Shown here: positions 14,740 to 15,529 of the stretch, in pieces | Numbering within the stretch: the first letter of the stretch is position 1 | Layout: every line of letters begins with the position of its first letter | Source of the DNA: Saprospirales bacterium | GTDB taxonomy: Bacteria; Bacteroidota; Bacteroidia; Chitinophagales; JADJOU01 | DNA: 15,529 bases | Assembly: GCA_947461165.1 (NCBI GenBank) | Contig: CANHJR010000008.1 | Location: 1-15,529, forward strand | Direction of reading: 5' to 3' | Made by a program: the position numbers and the translations under genes | Notes under the pieces: model-generated | What the model was told of the DNA's origin: nothing | Database searches by the model: none | The model's input: only the letters and a program-made list of their open reading frames with translations

Positions 14740-15529
14740 TTGAAAGGAATCATTCTTGCTGGTGGCAGTGGCACCCGGTTATATCCAATCACAAATGCCA
14801 TAAGTAAGCAGATAATGCCTATTTATGACAAACCAATGATTTATTATCCGCTATCTACGTTAATGTTGAGTGGAATTCGGGATATTTTAATAATATCCAC
14901 TCCACACGATTTACCATTGTTTGAAAAATTATTTGGTGATGGTAGTCAGATAGGATGCCGTTTTAGTTATAAGGTTCAGGAAGTTCCCAATGGGCTCGCT
15001 CAGGCATTTGTCCTTGGAGAAGAGTTTATAGGCAAAGATAAGTGTGCCTTGGTACTTGGTGACAATATCTTCTATGGTACGGGGATGGGTAAGCTTCTCG
15101 AACAGAATAGCAATCCTGATGGGGGTATCATTTATGCCTATCATGTCAATGATCCTGAGCGCTACGGTGTTGTGGAATTTGATAAAAACATGAAGGCAAT
15201 AAGCCTAGAAGAAAAGCCAGAGAAACCGAAATCCAATTATGCGGTTCCTGGATTATATTTTTATGACAATTCGGTTGTAGAATATGCAAAAAATTTGCAA
15301 CCAAGTGCGCGAGGCGAATATGAAATCACAGACCTCAATAAAATTTATCTTGAAAATGGCAAATTGAAAGTTAGTATTCTTGAGCGTGGGACCGCATGGC
15401 TAGATACTGGTACCGTTCAGTCACTAATGCAGGCATCGCAATTTATTCAAGTAATAGAGGAGCGTCAAGGGTTCAAAATAGGATGTATCGAAGAAATTGC
15501 ATACCGCAAAGGCTTCATAAATGCGCAGG
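14740..15529 (+). CDS. rfbA: Glucose-1-phosphate thymidylyltransferase RfbA (3' end outside window)
   Basis: RfbA joins dTTP and glucose-1-phosphate to make dTDP-glucose, the first step to dTDP-L-rhamnose and related sugars for surface polysaccharides. The visible 263 residues include the nucleotide loop LAGGSGTRLYP (6-16), SKQIMPIYDKPMIYYPLS (22-39), VPNGLAQAF (82-90), LGDNIFYG (106-113) with the metal-binding Asp108, EEKP (157-160), ARGEYEITDLN (190-200) and ERGTAWLDTGT (215-225). Family members have about 290 residues, so roughly 25-30 are missing beyond the edge. The start must be TTG at 14740: it gives the canonical M-K-G-I-I-L-A-G-G start and there is no ATG nearby. No promoter is visible in the 22-base gap, so it may be read with the thioredoxin-like gene, or other rfb genes may follow. 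Confidence 0.95.
   Translation, partial: MKGIILAGGSGTRLYPITNAISKQIMPIYDKPMIYYPLSTLMLSGIRDILIISTPHDLPLFEKLFGDGSQIGCRFSYKVQEVPNGLAQAFVLGEEFIGKDKCALVLGDNIFYGTGMGKLLEQNSNPDGGIIYAYHVNDPERYGVVEFDKNMKAISLEEKPEKPKSNYAVPGLYFYDNSVVEYAKNLQPSARGEYEITDLNKIYLENGKLKVSILERGTAWLDTGTVQSLMQASQFIQVIEERQGFKIGCIEEIAYRKGFINAQ

Noticed and set aside
14225..15144. Minus-strand open frames in the thioredoxin-like gene and rfbA
   Set aside because: Both plus-strand genes have intact catalytic motifs through these spans; the minus frames are shadows.

Overview
The window is AT-rich and reads as a chromosomal segment of a Bacteroidota (Bacteroidetes) bacterium. The evidence is: a CarboxypepD_reg-type TonB receptor paired with a DUF4249-like lipoprotein, a DUF5606-like gene, a pair of OmpH/Skp chaperone genes followed by murI, a DUF4369-like/thioredoxin protein, leader peptides ending in a Gln after Ala or Gly (SAQ, RAQ, NGQ), and several upstream regions carrying the Bacteroidota -7 promoter motif TAnnTTTG. 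Class or order cannot be fixed from this sequence; a Saprospiria/Chitinophagia/Sphingobacteriia-type organism is a guess.

Layout. 1-50 (minus) is probably the first codons of a divergent gene, possibly birA. 119-3434 (plus) is a tightly coupled rsfS-ftsH-lipoprotein operon joined by TAATG stop/start overlaps. 3516-5554 holds a DUF5606-like gene followed 14 bp later by a sodium:solute symporter. 5606-6415 encodes a secreted, Asn/Tyr/Pro-rich low-complexity protein. 6500-8086 encodes an OmpP1/FadL-like outer-membrane barrel. 8235-11402 is a two-gene TonB receptor plus surface-lipoprotein unit. 11506-13463 is ompH-ompH-murI. 13551-14717 is a thiol-disulfide oxidoreductase. 14740 to the window edge is rfbA, which starts at TTG and runs off the end.

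Every substantial gene is on the plus strand. No gap between genes reaches 300 bases; the longest is 8087-8225 (139 bases), which holds two inverted repeats and a promoter-like motif. I see no tRNA, rRNA, CRISPR array, transposon or phage gene.

Taken together, the window is mostly cell-envelope and housekeeping biology: ribosome silencing and membrane-protein quality control (rsfS, ftsH), outer-membrane uptake (FadL-like, TonB receptor/DUF4249), outer-membrane protein chaperoning and wall precursor supply (ompH pair, murI), periplasmic redox (thioredoxin-like) and dTDP-sugar synthesis (rfbA). I find no clear new defence or mobile system. The least explained parts are the ftsH-coupled lipoprotein, the low-complexity secreted protein, and the TonB/DUF4249 pair lying just upstream of the ompH pair.
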